DNA of 64,000 nt. Origin: Prevotella sp. KH2C16 (GTDB lineage: Bacteria; Bacteroidota; Bacteroidia; Bacteroidales; Bacteroidaceae). This document shows positions 32,662 to 41,499 of this stretch, piece by piece; positions within the stretch are counted from its first letter, which is position 1; each line of letters begins with the position of its first letter. Location of the stretch: assembly GCF_900113305.1 (NCBI RefSeq), contig NZ_FOOW01000004.1:124001-188000 (forward strand), read 5' to 3'. Under the pieces are notes generated by a model. That model was not told the DNA's origin. It did not search any database and worked only from the letters and a program-made list of their open reading frames with translations. The position numbers were made by a program, and so were the translations under genes.

Positions 32662-34794
32662 TCAGAATGTCCAGTTGAGGTTGAGGCGTATGTCGCGCCC
32701 CATGTCGTGGGCATAGTATCGTGCCCGGTTGGTATATTCCTTGTATTCCTTGTTCAGCAAGTTGTCGGCTGCCAGCATGGCAGAGAGTTTCTGCCGCCCT
32801 TTGAGGGGAAAGCTGATGCCGGCTTCCATGCCGAAGAGATGATAGGCCGGGGGCGTGTAGCTGATAAGGTCGGTGGCAGGGTTGAACCTGTTCTGCTTGG
32901 CTGTGAATCGGTGCTTGAGCGTAATCCAGGGCTCGTGGTTGCCGGGGCATTCGGGTTTCCAGGTGAGTTCGCTGCTCACCCGTGCCGACGGGATGTAGGG
33001 CAGATAGTTGCCCGAGGGGCGCTCGTTGGCCCAGATGAGGGCGGCCAGGCAGTGGTATTCAATCCAGTCGACGGGCTTTATATGCAGGTCGGCGTCGATG
33101 CCTCGGAAGAAGGCTCTGGTCTGCTTGTAGCGGAAGGTGGGGTAAGCGCCTGATATGACGACCGTGGTTTCGTGGGTGGGCTCATCGTAGATGTAGTTGT
33201 CTATCCATTGCAGGAATGCGTCGATGGTAGCTTCGAATCGCTGCGACCTGTATCTCAGGGAGGTTATCCACTTGTAGCTGCGCTCGGAGTTCATGGTGGA
33301 GTCGCCTATGGTGAACATGCCCGAGCCCAGCTCGTTGCCGTTGCTGTAAAGCTCGTATACATGAGGAGCTCGCCAGGCCAGACCGAAATTGGAAACCACG
33401 GACAGGTGGCGGGTGGCCTGATAGCGGCCTCCGAGGCTGTAGGTGAAGTTGCCGAATGAGCGGCTTCCCCCGTAGAAGTTGCCCGTCCAGTCGTATCCTG
33501 CGGCCTTGGTGTGCTGTCCGTCAAACCTGATGCCCAGCTCCGCTCCCCATCGGTCGCGGCTGTACTTCTGTATGGCATATGCCCCGAGAGTGGTCTCCGT
33601 GTAGTTTGGAATCACGGGCACCACGCCCGTGCCCGCTTGACTGTGGTTTTCCGTGTAGGCAAAGTCGGCTCCCGCCTCCGTGCCCCATGCCCCGTAGGCA
33701 GTCTTCCACTTCAGACTGTTCTGCAGGGAGTTGAGATGCAGGCTTACGGCGGGGATATTAGAGTGGTTCATGCGGCGGATTCGGTTCTCGGTGCGCTTGT
33801 CGTTTTGGTAGGTCAGCTGGTAGGTCAGCCGTCCCGTTTTGCCAAAGTCATATGCCGCCTTTGCGATGGCCGTGTGGTGCGTGATGTGCTGGTGCGGGTG
33901 GTCGATGTGCCGGCTGAAAGGGTCGGTTTCTATGGGCTGTCCCAGTTCAATGCGCTTTTTCAGCACATCCTCGCTGCCCATCTGCGCACTTGGCATGATG
34001 CCCAGTTTCTGATCGAATAGGCTGTAGTAGGTCTCCAGGCTGAGGCGTCCGTGGCGATAGCCGGTGTTCAGGGAGAAATCGCCTTCCTTCATGCCCGTAT
34101 TATTGAGCAGGTAACGGGCCGTCTTGCGGTCGCCGCCGTTGCTGTAGGTGCCCTGCAGTCTCCATGCAATGTCCCTGCAGAAGGACAGGGTGCCTTCGAT
34201 GTTGCCCGAGAGGGAGTAGCGCTTGCCGTTGGTTCCATAGAGCGAGGTAAGCGAACCGCTGATGTATTCTTGCCCGAAAGGAAGTTCCCGTCGTTCCATC
34301 ACGATGATTCCGCCCAGGGCCTCGGCACCGTATTTCACGGACTCTGCGCCTTTCACCACCTCAATGGTCGACGAGCTGTTCTGGTCTACCTCGGGGGCAT
34401 GGTCGGCTCCCCATTGTTGTCCGGTGAGCCGTGCGCCCTGGTTGATAGTCAGGATACGGTTGCCGTACATGCCTTGAATCACGGGCTTGGCGATAACGGT
34501 GCCTGTCTGTATGGAACTTACTCCGCTCACATTCTCGAGCATCGAGGCCAGCGACTTTCCCAGACAGCGGTGGATGGTTGCGTTGTCGATCTGCGCACTC
34601 ACGCTATTGGCACTAACTGTGGTGCGTCGTGTCTGCACGACCACTTCGTCGAGACTGACGGAGTCTTTGATGATGGTATTTTTCTTTCTTGCCTTCTGTC
34701 GTGTCTGACTTTGTGCAAAGGCCGGCACAGGAACTGACAACAGCACGGATGCCAGTGCCAGAAGCATGATCATGCAATGTTTCTGTAGATTCAT
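32662..34794 (-). CDS. TonB-dependent outer-membrane receptor, probably metal-related
   Basis: A 710-residue receptor: signal peptide to about 28, TonB box region (SVSLDEVVVQ), plug domain (KSLASMLENVSGVSSIQTGT, IQGMYGNRILTINQGARLTG), barrel, and C-terminal strand ending LNLNWTF. It is not a SusC: no carboxypeptidase-like domain and much shorter. An extracellular segment around residues 290-305 is packed with His (RHIDHPHQHITHH), like the zinc-binding loop of ZnuD-type receptors. With the small Cys/His membrane protein upstream and the His-containing lipoprotein downstream, zinc or another transition metal is the likely cargo; this is inference. Confidence 0.88.
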   Translation of the reverse strand: MNLQKHCMIMLLALASVLLSVPVPAFAQSQTRQKARKKNTIIKDSVSLDEVVVQTRRTTVSANSVSAQIDNATIHRCLGKSLASMLENVSGVSSIQTGTVIAKPVIQGMYGNRILTINQGARLTGQQWGADHAPEVDQNSSSTIEVVKGAESVKYGAEALGGIIVMERRELPFGQEYISGSLTSLYGTNGKRYSLSGNIEGTLSFCRDIAWRLQGTYSNGGDRKTARYLLNNTGMKEGDFSLNTGYRHGRLSLETYYSLFDQKLGIMPSAQMGSEDVLKKRIELGQPIETDPFSRHIDHPHQHITHHTAIAKAAYDFGKTGRLTYQLTYQNDKRTENRIRRMNHSNIPAVSLHLNSLQNSLKWKTAYGAWGTEAGADFAYTENHSQAGTGVVPVIPNYTETTLGAYAIQKYSRDRWGAELGIRFDGQHTKAAGYDWTGNFYGGSRSFGNFTYSLGGRYQATRHLSVVSNFGLAWRAPHVYELYSNGNELGSGMFTIGDSTMNSERSYKWITSLRYRSQRFEATIDAFLQWIDNYIYDEPTHETTVVISGAYPTFRYKQTRAFFRGIDADLHIKPVDWIEYHCLAALIWANERPSGNYLPYIPSARVSSELTWKPECPGNHEPWITLKHRFTAKQNRFNPATDLISYTPPAYHLFGMEAGISFPLKGRQKLSAMLAADNLLNKEYKEYTNRARYYAHDMGRDIRLNLNWTF

Positions 34795-34979
34795 GTCTCA
34801 ATGAATAATAATGGTATGGCAGACTGCGGACGGTTTCCGTCTTGGTCGGTCATAATATAATAAGATGTGTGATTGTGCTGTCGTCGCTATCTTTTACGGC
34901 AGTCTACGGCATAATTTCCTTTCCGGAAAGTAAGCGTGGACATGCCGGAAACATAGAGTCGGCAGATAGGGATGCGGGC

Positions 34980-35300
34980 TTAGCCCATTGTTGGCGGTGC
35001 ATGAGCGTTTATCGAGCCAACATGTCGATAGACGATTTGCGGTGAGAATGTCAGGAAATGCACCAGCGTAACGGTTATCACGGGGATGAAAGCCGCTACC
35101 TTTATGGCTGCCGACTCGTACATGACGAAGTTGCAGATGTAGCAGTTTTCTCCGATGGAAGCGTGGTGGCTGGTGTTAGCCTGTTCTGTTTCTACTATAG
35201 AATATGTGTGGAAATGAAAATCCTTGGCGACAAGAACCATGGTGAATGTCAGTAGTAACATCCATGCGTAGAATATCCTTATGGTCTTTCTTGTCTTCAC
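34980..35300 (-). CDS. Small membrane protein with Cys-x2-Cys motif upstream of the TonB receptor
   Basis: A 106-residue protein with a first membrane helix (IFYAWMLLLTFTMVLVA), a short periplasmic part with HFHTY and ENCYICNF (C-x2-C), and a second helix (AFIPVITVTLVHFLTF). Small proteins of this shape are often found before TonB receptors in Bacteroidetes. The Cys and His residues fit metal sensing or binding. It precedes the receptor by 185 nt on the same strand. Function unknown. Confidence 0.68.
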   Translation of the reverse strand: MKTRKTIRIFYAWMLLLTFTMVLVAKDFHFHTYSIVETEQANTSHHASIGENCYICNFVMYESAAIKVAAFIPVITVTLVHFLTFSPQIVYRHVGSINAHAPPTMG

Positions 35301-35333
35301 TCGAGTTATATTCCTGCCTTTTTTCGTAGTATA

Positions 35334-35353
35334 TGGCCTGCTATGATAGGCCA
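35334..35353. promoter_or_regulatory. Inverted repeat upstream of the metal-related locus
   Basis: TGGCCT-8 nt-AGGCCA, 33 bp before the ATG of the small Cys-x2-Cys protein. Could be an operator. The rest of the 356-bp gap to the tRNA-Pro terminator shows no other element. Confidence 0.3.
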
Positions 35354-35620
35354 GTCTTGCATTTTATTGTGCATGCGAAGGTAAGAAGAAAAACTGTAAG
35401 AAGCGTGAGGGTGTAGGCTTCAGGACCGTTTTTTTAATGTTTTTTAGGAGCCCGTAACGCTTATTTCCATTTTCGGCCTTGTCCGAAGAATGTTTCCGGG
35501 TTAGGAGCGAAAGTAGCAAAAAAACGCTTCTTTGGGGTGCAGGAAGAAAACTTTGTGCCCATTAGAGGGAAGCGAGAGGGCGTCTTTTCTTAGAATGGAC
35601 CGTTGTCGCCATGAACGAAA

Positions 35621-35645
35621 AAAGGGAATGCCGAACATTCCCTTT
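35621..35645 (-). terminator. Terminator of tRNA-Pro
   Basis: Perfect stem AAAGGGAATG-ccgaa-CATTCCCTTT; on the minus strand it ends in TTTTTT, directly after the tRNA. Confidence 0.85.
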
Positions 35646-35657
35646 GCTTGCTATCAG

Positions 35658-35731
35658 TCGGGATGACCAGACTCGAACTGGCGACCCCTTCGTCCCGAAC
35701 GAAGTACGCTACCAACTGCGCTACATCCCGA
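35658..35731 (-). tRNA. tRNA-Pro(CGG)
   Basis: 74 nt with acceptor stem TCGGGAT/ATCCCGA, D arm AGCGCAGTTGGTAGCG, anticodon stem CTTCG/CGAAG around loop TTCGGGA (anticodon CGG, 35695-35697 on the plus strand), T arm CCAG-TTCGAGT-CTGG. No CCA is encoded. A -7 box TATCTTTG (35748-35741) lies 10 nt upstream. Confidence 0.95.
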
Positions 35732-35788
35732 TTGCGGGTGCAAAGATACGGTAAAAATATGAAACGAGGGAATTTTTACAGGGAAAAA

Positions 35789-35820
35789 TTTGCAGATTCG
35801 GCTTTAAAAGCGTATCTTTG
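35789..35820 (+). promoter_or_regulatory. tRNA-Phe promoter
   Basis: TTTG (35789-35792) and TATCTTTG (35813-35820) with 20-nt spacing, 18 nt before the tRNA. Confidence 0.7.
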
Positions 35821-35838
35821 CATTGCTTTTTCGCATTT

Positions 35839-35911
35839 GGTACCTTAGCTCAGGTGGTAGAGCAATGGACTGAAAATCCATGTGTCCTTGGTTCAACTCC
35901 AAGAGGTACCA
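35839..35911 (+). tRNA. tRNA-Phe(GAA)
   Basis: 73 nt: acceptor GGTACCT/AGGTACC plus discriminator A, D arm TAGCTCAGGTGGTAGAGC, anticodon stem ATGGA/TCCAT around loop CTGAAAA (GAA at 35872-35874), T arm CTTGG-TTCAACT-CCAAG. No CCA is encoded. The next gene starts 15 nt downstream with no promoter or terminator between. Confidence 0.96.
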
Positions 35912-35926
35912 CACATATTAGCCTTT

Positions 35927-38119
35927 ATGAGAAAGTTTACAAGATTCTTCCTGATTATTCTTATTGCCCTTTTTCCTATGCTGTCGAGAGGGCAGATGGT
36001 GCTGGTGAAAGACGGCAAGGCCAAGGCGTGCATCGTCTTGGCTGATCAGACTGCCGAAACCCGGCAGGCTGCCGAGTTGCTGAACAAGTTTGTCGGGCGC
36101 ATTTCGGGTGTGCAGCTGCCTTTGGTGCCGTCGTCTAAAGTACGGCGAAACGGGGTATTCATTGGCGGCAAGAGTGCAGGGTTGCCTTCTGATGGTTACC
36201 AGATAGCGTGCCATGGCGGCTCACTGCTCATTACTTCGGGCGGCGGCCGGGGTGCTGTCTATGGCGTAGTGGCCTTGCTGGAGCAGTATATGGGCGTGAA
36301 CTATTGGGCTTATGAAGCCTACGACTGTCCTCGCTGCCCGACCATCAGCTTGCCTGCGATACAGCTGCAAGACGCTCCGGCCTTCCGTTTCCGCCAGACC
36401 TTCAGCTATGGGAACGACGACCCCGACTACATATTATGGTATAGGTTGAACAACCAGAGCGAGGTGTTTGCCTCTAATCTCTGGGTGCACACCTTCAACC
36501 AGATACTTCCGGCCTCGGTATATGGTGCGAGCCACCCGGAATATTACTCTTTCCTCAACGGTCAGCGGCGGCCGGGAGCACATAGCCAGTGGTGCCTTAC
36601 GAATCCGGAGGTCTTCGAGCTGGCTTGTCAGAAGATAGACTCCATCTTCAAGGCGAATCCGGGAAAAACGATGATCAGCGTGAGCCAGAACGATGGCAAC
36701 AACACCTATTGCCAGTGCGAGGCATGCCGTGCGGTGGACGAATACGAGGGTTCGCCCTCAGGTAACCTCATCCGCTTCCTCAACAAGCTGGCGAAACGCT
36801 TCCCCGACAAACAGTTCTCCACGCTTGCTTATCTCTACAGCATGCACCCGCCGAAGCATGTGAAGCCCCTGCCCAATGTCAACATCATGCTCTGCGACAT
36901 CGACTGCAAGCGCGAGGTGCCGCTCACGGACAATGCATCAGGCCGCGACTTCATGCGTGCCCTTGAGGGTTGGGGACGCATCTCGGACAATATCTTCGTG
37001 TGGGACTATGGGATTAACTTTGATAACATGATTGCTCCTTTCCCCAACTTCCATATCCTGCAGAAGAATCTGCAGCTTTTCAAGAAAAACCATGCTACGA
37101 TGATCTTCGAGCAGGTCAACGGGCAGCGGGGCACCGACTTTTCGGAAATGCGTGCCTATATGCTCGGCAAGCTGATGTGGAATCCCAGTCTCAACGCCGA
37201 TTCGCTGATGCAGGTTTTCCTCAACGGCTATTATGGCCGGGCGGGCAAGTATCTCTATGAGTATCAGAAAATACTACAGGGGGCTCTGCTGGCCTCGAAT
37301 ACAGACCTCTGGATTTATGATTCGCCCGTCTCCCACAAGGCTGGTATGCTCAACGAGCATTGCATGGCGGTGTATCAGGAACTTTTCGACAAGGCCGAGG
37401 CTTCCGTGCGCGACGACAGCGTGCACCTCGCAAGGGTGCAGATAGCCCGTCTGCCCATACAGTATAGCGAACTCGAGATAGCCCGCACGCAGACCGGACT
37501 CGACAAGGCTGCCGTGGAGCGTAAGCTCGAGACCTTCCGCGAGCGCTGTGCGAGGTATCATATCACCCGCCTCAACGAGCGCAATAATCTCGTGGACGAT
37601 TACTGTCGGCTTTACAAGGAACGCTTTCTGCCTCATGCCAACAGCAACAAGGCGGCGGGTGCCAAGGTACTGTGGAATCATGCGCCGGCCGCCCGCTACC
37701 GGCCTATTGCCGATAAGGCTCTCACCGACGGACTGTATGGTGGGGCGTCGTATGTGGAGAGCTGGGTAGGATGGGAAGGTGAGGATGCCGACTTCGTGCT
37801 GGACATGGGCGAGAAGAAGACCTTCAGCAGCGTTACGACCGATTTCCTGATGCAGTCGGGGGCATGGGTGCTGCTTCCCAAGAGCGTAAGCTACAGCTAT
37901 TCTCAGGACGGCAAGACCTTCACCAATCTGGGCTCTTGTGAGTTTGCGGAAGACCGAGATCTCAGCATCAGGTTCGTCCCAGGAGAGGTGAGAGTGTCGT
38001 CTCCCGTTACGGCTCGGTATATCCGCGTGGTGGTAAAGACCATCGGCCTATGTCCCTCGTGGCATTACGGGGTGGGTCATCCGGCATGGTTTTTCCTCGA
38101 CGAAGTGAAGGTGGAATGA
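35927..38119 (+). CDS. Exported DUF4838 protein with C-terminal F5/8-type (discoidin-like) domain
   Basis: A 730-residue exported protein with signal peptide (LIILIALFPMLSRG). The N-terminal part (about 25-130) resembles the alpha-glucuronidase-type small domain; the middle (about 170-470) is DUF4838, a TIM-barrel-like region with QWCLTNPEVFELAC, SVSQNDGNNTYCQCEACRAV and NVNIMLCDIDCKREVPL; the C-terminal part (about 600-730) is a galactose-binding/F5/8C-like sandwich (YVESWVGWEGEDADFVLDMG, PVTARYIRVVVKTIG). DUF4838 proteins are taken as glycoside hydrolases of unproven specificity. The ATG at 35927 follows tRNA-Phe by 15 nt, so mRNA may be released by tRNA processing. Confidence 0.85.
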   Translation: MRKFTRFFLIILIALFPMLSRGQMVLVKDGKAKACIVLADQTAETRQAAELLNKFVGRISGVQLPLVPSSKVRRNGVFIGGKSAGLPSDGYQIACHGGSLLITSGGGRGAVYGVVALLEQYMGVNYWAYEAYDCPRCPTISLPAIQLQDAPAFRFRQTFSYGNDDPDYILWYRLNNQSEVFASNLWVHTFNQILPASVYGASHPEYYSFLNGQRRPGAHSQWCLTNPEVFELACQKIDSIFKANPGKTMISVSQNDGNNTYCQCEACRAVDEYEGSPSGNLIRFLNKLAKRFPDKQFSTLAYLYSMHPPKHVKPLPNVNIMLCDIDCKREVPLTDNASGRDFMRALEGWGRISDNIFVWDYGINFDNMIAPFPNFHILQKNLQLFKKNHATMIFEQVNGQRGTDFSEMRAYMLGKLMWNPSLNADSLMQVFLNGYYGRAGKYLYEYQKILQGALLASNTDLWIYDSPVSHKAGMLNEHCMAVYQELFDKAEASVRDDSVHLARVQIARLPIQYSELEIARTQTGLDKAAVERKLETFRERCARYHITRLNERNNLVDDYCRLYKERFLPHANSNKAAGAKVLWNHAPAARYRPIADKALTDGLYGGASYVESWVGWEGEDADFVLDMGEKKTFSSVTTDFLMQSGAWVLLPKSVSYSYSQDGKTFTNLGSCEFAEDRDLSIRFVPGEVRVSSPVTARYIRVVVKTIGLCPSWHYGVGHPAWFFLDEVKVE

Positions 38120-38144
38120 TTCGGTATAAGCTCGAAAGTAAAAG

Positions 38145-38195
38145 AAACGGGGAATCCCATATGCAATATTGATTGCATGTGAGATTCCCCGCTTT
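38145..38195. terminator. Bidirectional terminator after DUF4838 and DUF362 genes
   Basis: Long hairpin: ACGGGGAATC-cCATATGCAAT pairing with ATTGCATGTG-AGATTCCCCG, between convergent genes, with A-run on the left and CTTT on the right. Confidence 0.8.
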
Positions 38196-38210
38196 AAGTA
38201 TTGGCTCTGG

Positions 38211-39296
38211 TTATTTCCCCGTTGTTACGAAAGGTTTGAGGTTTTTCACAGCCTCCGCGACGGTGATTTCCTTGCCTCCGTTGTCAAGATCGATGAGCTT
38301 GTAACGGTTGTTGCCCATGCCGAGCTCCTTCATATAAGAGAGTTGGCGCAGTCCGTGGCGGGTCTCGATGCGCTCCACCATGGCCTTGTGCTCATCTGCC
38401 GTCATAGCATAAATCAGGTCTACGCACGCCTGGTCGATGGCGAGGATGTCGGTGGAGGAGAGGATTCCCACATTCGGAGTTACCACGGGCTCGGCAGCGA
38501 CGCCCTCGCAGTCGCAGGAAACCGACATGTTGCGCATCACATTCACATAGGTTACATGCTTGCCGAAGAAGTCGATGACCGACTTGGTAGACTCTGTCAT
38601 GCGCTCCATGAACTCCTCTTCCTTGATGTCCCACTGGTCGTCTTGTCCGGGCGTGGTATGTATCCATGCCTTTCCGATGCGCCCGTCGGCACATCCGATG
38701 CCTATATTCTTGTTGGAACCACCGAATCCTCCCTGTGTATGACCTTTGAAATGAGTGAGCGCAACCATAGAGTTATAGTTCTTTAAGTGGCTTCCCACCG
38801 ACATCTTCTTAAACCATTTGCCGCCTTTTACGGGAAGGGTTACTGTGTCTTCCTCGTCCATGATGTCTACGGGACAGAATGTCCAGCCGTTCACCTTCAG
38901 GGTTTCACGATGCTTGTCGGTGGTATAGCGGTCGCCTTCATAGTAGGTGTTGGTCTCGATGATGTTGCCGCCCTTGATGTCTTTCTCCATGAGTGCCTTC
39001 ACCCATTCACGCGGAATGATGTTGGGGCCGTGCGGTTCGCCGGTGTGAAGCTTTACTCCCACTTTCCCGGTAATATTTCCGTTCACCTTCTCATAGGCCG
39101 CGATGAGGCCCTCGGCAGAGAGTTTACGAGTGAAATAAACCACCGATTCACCACCGGTGCGCTCCTCGTAGGGTACATACTTGTTGCCGTCAGTACCGGC
39201 AACGGGCTTTTCTTCCGCGGTTTTCTTAGATCCGCAGCTTATCAGCATACTGTTACACATGGCAAGTAGGATTAAGCATTTGATGATAGTTTTCAT
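38211..39296 (-). CDS. DUF362 domain lipoprotein
   Basis: A 361-residue protein with lipobox CNSMLISC-GSKKT followed by a DUF362 domain: VGVKLHTGEPHGPNIIPREW, GGNIIETNTYYEGDRYTT, VALTHFKGHTQGGFGGSNKN, MSVSCDCEGVAAEPVVTPNV and ILSSTDILAIDQACVDLIYA. DUF362 proteins often accompany Fe-S domains; here no CxxCxxC cluster is present, only the single CDC. Its biochemical role is unknown. A -7 box TATATTTG at 39344-39337 gives a leader of about 35 nt. Confidence 0.87.
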   Translation of the reverse strand: MKTIIKCLILLAMCNSMLISCGSKKTAEEKPVAGTDGNKYVPYEERTGGESVVYFTRKLSAEGLIAAYEKVNGNITGKVGVKLHTGEPHGPNIIPREWVKALMEKDIKGGNIIETNTYYEGDRYTTDKHRETLKVNGWTFCPVDIMDEEDTVTLPVKGGKWFKKMSVGSHLKNYNSMVALTHFKGHTQGGFGGSNKNIGIGCADGRIGKAWIHTTPGQDDQWDIKEEEFMERMTESTKSVIDFFGKHVTYVNVMRNMSVSCDCEGVAAEPVVTPNVGILSSTDILAIDQACVDLIYAMTADEHKAMVERIETRHGLRQLSYMKELGMGNNRYKLIDLDNGGKEITVAEAVKNLKPFVTTGK

Positions 39297-39498
39297 AATT
39301 TGTTCGTTTGATAGTTGGCATTTCGTTTTCCTGACACAAATATAAGTATTTTTCTTGAAATATATAAGTCTGTGTAATAAGAAAAAGTAATTTTGGTAAT
39401 TATTGAGAGAATACGGGTAAATAAGCCATGTGGGAATTATTCCACCCCGCCTTCGGAATTTACTGAAGACAGGGAGGGCAATCTGTTTTCCGGGCCTC

Positions 39499-40806
39499 TT
39501 AGAGAATTTCCGGCAGCTGGAACAGTTTGATGCCGTTACTTCCTTTCAGGAGGATGTAATGGTCGCTGACGGGATTGGCCGCAATGGCAGCCTTCACCTC
39601 TTCCACATCCTTGAACTTGCGGAAGTCGCACTGGGTCTTCATGAACTCTTCGCCCACCAGCCATACCTGTTTCAGGGAGGTGGACTTCAGGTAGTCCACT
39701 ATTCTCTGATGCTCTTCCTGCGAGGCTTCTCCCAGCTCACGCATGTCGCCGAGGATGGCCATCTTGTGGTTCACCTGCATCAATGCGAAGTTTTTCAGTG
39801 CGGCCAGCATGCTCGTGGGGTTGGCGTTGTATGCGTCTACGATGAGTTTGTTGTGAGCTGTCCGGGTGAGTTGGCTGCGGTTGTTGCTGGGAACATAGTT
39901 CTCCAGGGCGTGCTTGATCTGGTCCGGCGTTACTCCGAAGTGCAGCCCTACGGTGATGGCAGCGAGCATGTTGTTGAGGTTGTAGGCTCCGATGAGATGT
40001 GTCTGGATTTCCTGCGGAGCGATGCCGCTTGCCTGCCAGGTGAATCTCAGGAAGGGATTGCACCCCGTAACTTCTCCTTTCACCTCAGCCTCTGTGGTCT
40101 TGTCGGCCGAATATCTCTCGATGGCAGCAAACCTTCTCTTGGCCGCCATGTCAGCTAAATGCGGATTGCCGGCATCGAGGAAGAGCAGGCATTGGTGGAA
40201 TTCGAGGTAGTCGTAGAGCTCGCCCTTGGTCTTTTTCACGCCGTCAAACGAGCCGAAACCCTCCAGATGAGCCATCCCCACATTCGTAATCAGTCCGCAG
40301 GTGGGCTCCACATAGTCCACGAGCACCTTGATGTCGCCGGGGTGGGAGGCACCCATCTCGATGACGGCGATGTCGTGCTCTTTCCGGATTTGCAGCAAAG
40401 TCCTGGGCACACCCACATCGTTGTTGAAGTTTCCCTCGGTGTGGAGCACGCTGAATTTCTCTGCCAGCACGGCGGAGAGCAGTTCCTTGGTCGTGGTCTT
40501 GCCGTTCGTGCCGGTGATGCCGATGACGGGGATGCGGAACTGGCGGCGGTGTTCTCGGGCAAGCTCCTTGTAGGTGGTGAGGCAGTCGGCCGTGAGAATA
40601 TATCGAGGGTCGTCGTCTTTGTAGTATTCGGGCTCGTCCACGACGGCATAGGCACATCCCTTGTCGAGTGCCGACTGTGCGAATTTGTTGCCGTCGAAAG
40701 AAGCACCCTTCAGGGCGATGAATATACTCCCCTCGGGACACTCGCGGCTGTCAGTCGTTACCACGGGGTGTTTCTCATAAAGCTGATACAGCTGTTCGAT
40801 TTCCAT
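39499..40806 (-). CDS. murF: UDP-N-acetylmuramoyl-tripeptide--D-alanyl-D-alanine ligase
   Basis: MurF adds D-Ala-D-Ala to the UDP-MurNAc-tripeptide, the last cytoplasmic step of precursor synthesis. The 435-residue protein has the N-terminal TTDSRECPEGSIFIALKG, the ATP loop GITGTNGKTTTKEL, EMGASHPGDI, LITNVGMAHLEGFGS, NLNNMLAAITVG and VDAYNANPTSMLAAL. It stands alone outside the division cluster, as usual in Bacteroidales. The ATG at 40806 (MEIEQLYQLYEKHP) matches the usual start; 45 upstream in-frame codons are not needed. The ddl gene that makes its dipeptide substrate is at 55.9 kb. Confidence 0.96.
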   Translation of the reverse strand: MEIEQLYQLYEKHPVVTTDSRECPEGSIFIALKGASFDGNKFAQSALDKGCAYAVVDEPEYYKDDDPRYILTADCLTTYKELAREHRRQFRIPVIGITGTNGKTTTKELLSAVLAEKFSVLHTEGNFNNDVGVPRTLLQIRKEHDIAVIEMGASHPGDIKVLVDYVEPTCGLITNVGMAHLEGFGSFDGVKKTKGELYDYLEFHQCLLFLDAGNPHLADMAAKRRFAAIERYSADKTTEAEVKGEVTGCNPFLRFTWQASGIAPQEIQTHLIGAYNLNNMLAAITVGLHFGVTPDQIKHALENYVPSNNRSQLTRTAHNKLIVDAYNANPTSMLAALKNFALMQVNHKMAILGDMRELGEASQEEHQRIVDYLKSTSLKQVWLVGEEFMKTQCDFRKFKDVEEVKAAIAANPVSDHYILLKGSNGIKLFQLPEIL

Positions 40807-41134
40807 TTTGTCTGTTTGAATTTGCTGCAAACTTACTAAAAATATTCTGAACGGCGGGCGGAAGAAGCGGAAAAGTGAATCTAAATCTTTCATATCGGCG
40901 GCAAGGGGAAGGAGTTGCTGCCGGAGGACGGGGAGGAACAATTGGTGAAGGAAAAAAGGATTCGTTTGTTGAATTCATTTTACAAAACACTATTCGTTGT
41001 GTCAAGAATCGCTTGCATAACGCCTTGCGGGATGCGGCAACTCCGATGGACGGGGCAAAACAGCCCTATTTTTGCGGAGTTCTAAACATGTGGGAATCAG
41101 AGGCTTGTGGATTCGTTGCCGTTTCGGGAGGATT

Positions 41135-41260
41135 GAAAAGCCATTAAAAGCCGTATAAAAGGCGGTTTTTTAGGGCGGCAGAAAGCGGCAAGAAGACAGG
41201 TAAAAGGCCGCTGGAAGGGAGACAGATAGCCGTTAACAGCCGTGTAAAAGGTGGCCTTTT
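41135..41260. repeat. 22-bp-period palindrome array E (6 units)
   Basis: 15-nt units at 41135, 41157, 41180, 41202, 41224 and 41246; steps are 22, 23, 22, 22, 22. The last is the clearest, AAAAGGTGGCCTTTT; others include AAAAGGCGGTTTTTT, AAAAGGCCGCTGGAA and AGATAGCCGTTAACA. Same AAAAGGC family as arrays A and F. It lies in the 693-bp divergent gap between murF and folP, where I see no gene; the remaining sequence holds the folP promoter and nothing else recognisable. Confidence 0.85.
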
Positions 41261-41482
41261 GCGATTCCGGGAGTTGTTTTCCATGATTTCGGAGAGCATT
41301 TCCTTGCTGAAAGCCAAAAACATTTTGTAATGGTTTTGGAAAGAATATATTTTACATAGAACAATGTTTTCTTCTTCTCCGGCTCTTTTTTAAGAAATGC
41401 GTCTGTGAGGAATCATTGCGTGAAGTGTGGGTGCAAAAATGAAAAAAATGTGTCAGGAGTGCCGGAAGCGAGATATTTTTAG

Positions 41483-41490
41483 TATATTTG
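41483..41490 (+). promoter_or_regulatory. folP -7 box with very short leader
   Basis: TATATTTG followed 9 nt later by the ATG at 41500, leaving room for only about 2-4 nt of leader. Confidence 0.55.
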
Positions 41491-41499
41491 CGAGTGATT

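Noticed and set aside
35658-35911. Genomic island at the tRNA pair
   Set aside because: No integrase, no direct repeat of a tRNA end downstream, and no change in composition.
40875-41147. 90-codon plus-strand frame upstream of folP
   Set aside because: No signal, domain or promoter; it overlaps the beginning of array E and has atypical composition.
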